A stretch of DNA of 23,538 nucleotides, taken from DATLCI01 sp046714215. Lineage in GTDB: Bacteria; Acidobacteriota; Terriglobia; Terriglobales; Acidobacteriaceae. The stretch spans positions 1 to 23,538 of the forward strand of contig JBKKBM010000279.1 in the NCBI GenBank assembly GCA_046714215.1, given 5' to 3'. The notes under the pieces were generated by a model. It was not told where the DNA came from and searched no databases. It saw only the letters and a program-made list of their open reading frames with translations. This document shows, in pieces, positions 22,271-23,538 of this stretch (its first letter is position 1; every line of letters starts with the position of its first letter). Made by a program: the position numbers and the translations under genes.

Positions 22271-23362
22271 ATGTCAGCCACCCAAACCTTGACGCAGAAC
22301 GCCAGTACGCTCCCCCGGGAGATGCGTGCGGCGGTCTATCGCGGTGTCAATGATGTACGCGTCGAGAGCGTGCCGACCCCCGCCATCGCGGCCGGCGAAC
22401 TTCTGGTCAAGATCCACACCTGCGGCATCTGCGGCACAGACTTGAAGAAGATTGCCACCGGCTCCCATTCCGCGCCCCGCGTCTTCGGCCATGAAATGTC
22501 AGGCACCGTCGTCCAAACCGGCGCCGGCGTTACCAACTTTCGCGTGGGCGATCGCGTCATGGTCTTCCATCACATCCCCTGCGGCGATTGCTACTATTGC
22601 CGCTTCAAGGTCTTCGCCCAGTGTCCCGTTTACAAGAAAGTAGGCGCCACCGCCGGCTTCGAGCCCTCCGGTGGTGGTTTCGCGGAATATATCCGTGTCA
22701 TGGATTGGATCGTACGCCGGGGGGTCGTCAAAATCCCCGACCACGGCAGTTTTGAGCAGGCTACCTTCATCGAGCCCGTAAACACCTGTTTGAAGGGGGT
22801 TCAGGGCCTCCGCCTCGCCCCCGGAGAGACCGTCCTGGTCATGGGGCAAGGCCCCATTGGCATCATTTTGGCTCTTTTGTGCCATCGGGCCGGAGCCCGC
22901 GTTATTACTTCCGATTTATACCCGCAGAGGCTTAAAATAGCAGGAAGCTTCGGTATCGCTGAAACGCTTGACGCCTCCCAGGCCAATACCGTGGACGCCG
23001 TCAAGGCGCTTACGGATGGCCGGGGTGCGGATGCCGTCATCGTCGCCGTTGGGGGCAACAGTTTGATCCGTCCGGCGATGGATGCCGTCCGCCCTGGCGG
23101 ACGCGTTCTGCTCTTTGCTCAGACCGTGCACGGCGAGACTGCCATTGATCCGGCAGCCGTCTGTATGGATGAAAAAACGCTTTTGGGCTCCTATAGCGCC
23201 TCGGTCGATATTCAGGCTGAGACTGTAGACTTTGTTTTTAACGGGGGAGTGGACCTTACAGCTCTCATCTCTCATCGCTTTCCGTTGGAGCAGGCTGTTG
23301 CCGCCATCAAGTTGGCGACCGACCCGCAACCGGACTCGATGAAGATCGTGATCCAGCCGTAA
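22271..23362 (+). CDS. Zinc-dependent alcohol/sugar-alcohol dehydrogenase (MDR family)
   Basis: A 363-residue medium-chain dehydrogenase with a complete set of zinc ligands: catalytic Cys54 in CGICGTD, His74-Glu75 in VFGHEMSG and Glu168 in FIEPVNT; structural zinc Cys104, 107, 110 and 118 in CGDCYYCRFKVFAQC. The nucleotide-binding GQGPIG is at 192-197, with Asp ending the next strand (ITSDLYPQR), which favours NAD over NADP. Overall it resembles sorbitol/threonine/L-iditol-type dehydrogenases. It begins 8 bases after the HpnG-like gene and is followed after about 30 bases by a second dehydrogenase. The setting suggests oxidoreduction of the ribose-derived hopanoid side chain, but the substrate is not readable from sequence. 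Confidence 0.93.
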   Translation: MSATQTLTQNASTLPREMRAAVYRGVNDVRVESVPTPAIAAGELLVKIHTCGICGTDLKKIATGSHSAPRVFGHEMSGTVVQTGAGVTNFRVGDRVMVFHHIPCGDCYYCRFKVFAQCPVYKKVGATAGFEPSGGGFAEYIRVMDWIVRRGVVKIPDHGSFEQATFIEPVNTCLKGVQGLRLAPGETVLVMGQGPIGIILALLCHRAGARVITSDLYPQRLKIAGSFGIAETLDASQANTVDAVKALTDGRGADAVIVAVGGNSLIRPAMDAVRPGGRVLLFAQTVHGETAIDPAAVCMDEKTLLGSYSASVDIQAETVDFVFNGGVDLTALISHRFPLEQAVAAIKLATDPQPDSMKIVIQP

Positions 23363-23392
23363 CTGAGGACCGAGAAACCTTTGACCGGAAAA

Positions 23393-23538
23393 ATGACTGC
23401 CGCCGTTCTCTACGGTAAAGAGGACATCAAGATTGAGCGCGTACCCATACCCCGTGTGGGTGACGGGGAAGTCCTCGTCAAAGTGGAAGTCGCCCTTACC
23501 GACGGCACCGACCTCAAGGTCTTCCAGCGCGGCTATCA
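23393..23538 (+). CDS. Second MDR zinc dehydrogenase with Asp in place of the catalytic Cys (partial, 3' end outside window)
   Basis: The open frame MTAAVLYGKEDIKIERVPIP and then VLVKVEVALTDGTDLKVFQR is the N-terminus of an MDR dehydrogenase; only about 48 residues are visible. Aligned to its neighbour's KIHTCGICGTDLKK, the position of the zinc-ligand Cys54 is Asp37. Asp at this place is known as a zinc ligand in haloarchaeal glucose dehydrogenase, so the protein may still bind zinc. ATG 23393 was preferred because family members begin with M-x-A-A-V; an in-frame TTG at 23381 would add four residues. It follows the first dehydrogenase by about 30 bases, so a shared transcript is likely. Whether the GHE and structural Cys motifs are present cannot be seen. 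Confidence 0.85.
   Translation, partial: MTAAVLYGKEDIKIERVPIPRVGDGEVLVKVEVALTDGTDLKVFQRGY

Overview
The window reads as chromosomal DNA of a Gram-negative, GC-rich bacterium, most likely an Acidobacteriota (Terriglobia-type) genome. This is inferred from three things: hopanoid genes together with a bacillithiol gene (bshB1), a hemX-hemA-hemC-hemD run, and small lineage-type unknowns such as a seven-helix membrane protein and a tiny secreted peptide. No rRNA, tRNA, CRISPR array, transposase or phage gene was seen. Start codons include several TTG/GTG, and genes inside operons are joined by overlaps such as ATGA and TGATG.

Layout. (1) Bases 1-6947, minus strand: an operon read mutS > nagZ > anmK > oligopeptide-type binding lipoprotein > a partial unknown that runs off the left edge. 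NagZ and AnmK are cell-wall (muropeptide) recycling enzymes, so the orphan binding protein may serve the same route. (2) Bases 6948-7119: a divergent promoter region with two opposed TATAAT boxes. (3) Bases 7120-11097, plus strand: hemX-like membrane protein, hemA, hemC and hemD, all overlapping, making uroporphyrinogen III from glutamyl-tRNA. (4) Bases 11098-14199: an accessory stretch. It holds a long inverted repeat in front of an HTH regulator with an S24-like C-terminal domain whose catalytic serine is replaced, a tail-to-tail unknown gene, a 46-residue secreted peptide, a hairpin, a seven-helix membrane protein and a membrane-anchored unknown. (5) Bases 14224-14952, minus strand: bshB1 (bacillithiol deacetylase), divergent from the next block.

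(6) Bases 15137-23538, plus strand: a hopanoid locus. ispH (isoprenoid precursor supply), shc (squalene-hopene cyclase), a secreted DUF1579-like protein, hpnH (adenosylhopane synthase) and a 161-residue unknown form one tightly overlapped operon that ends at a clear intrinsic terminator (20276-20305). Then follow hpnA, an intergenic region with REP-like hairpins, an HpnG-like nucleoside phosphorylase-family protein, and two tandem zinc-type alcohol dehydrogenases. The second dehydrogenase is cut by the window edge and carries Asp where the catalytic-zinc Cys normally sits.

Read as a pathway, block 6 covers isoprenoid supply, cyclisation of squalene to a hopene, addition of an adenosyl side chain (HpnH) and removal of adenine (HpnG-like). 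The linked oxidoreductases (HpnA and the two dehydrogenases) are candidates for the less well-defined side-chain reductions. The 161-residue protein and the dehydrogenase pair are the best leads for undescribed hopanoid functions.
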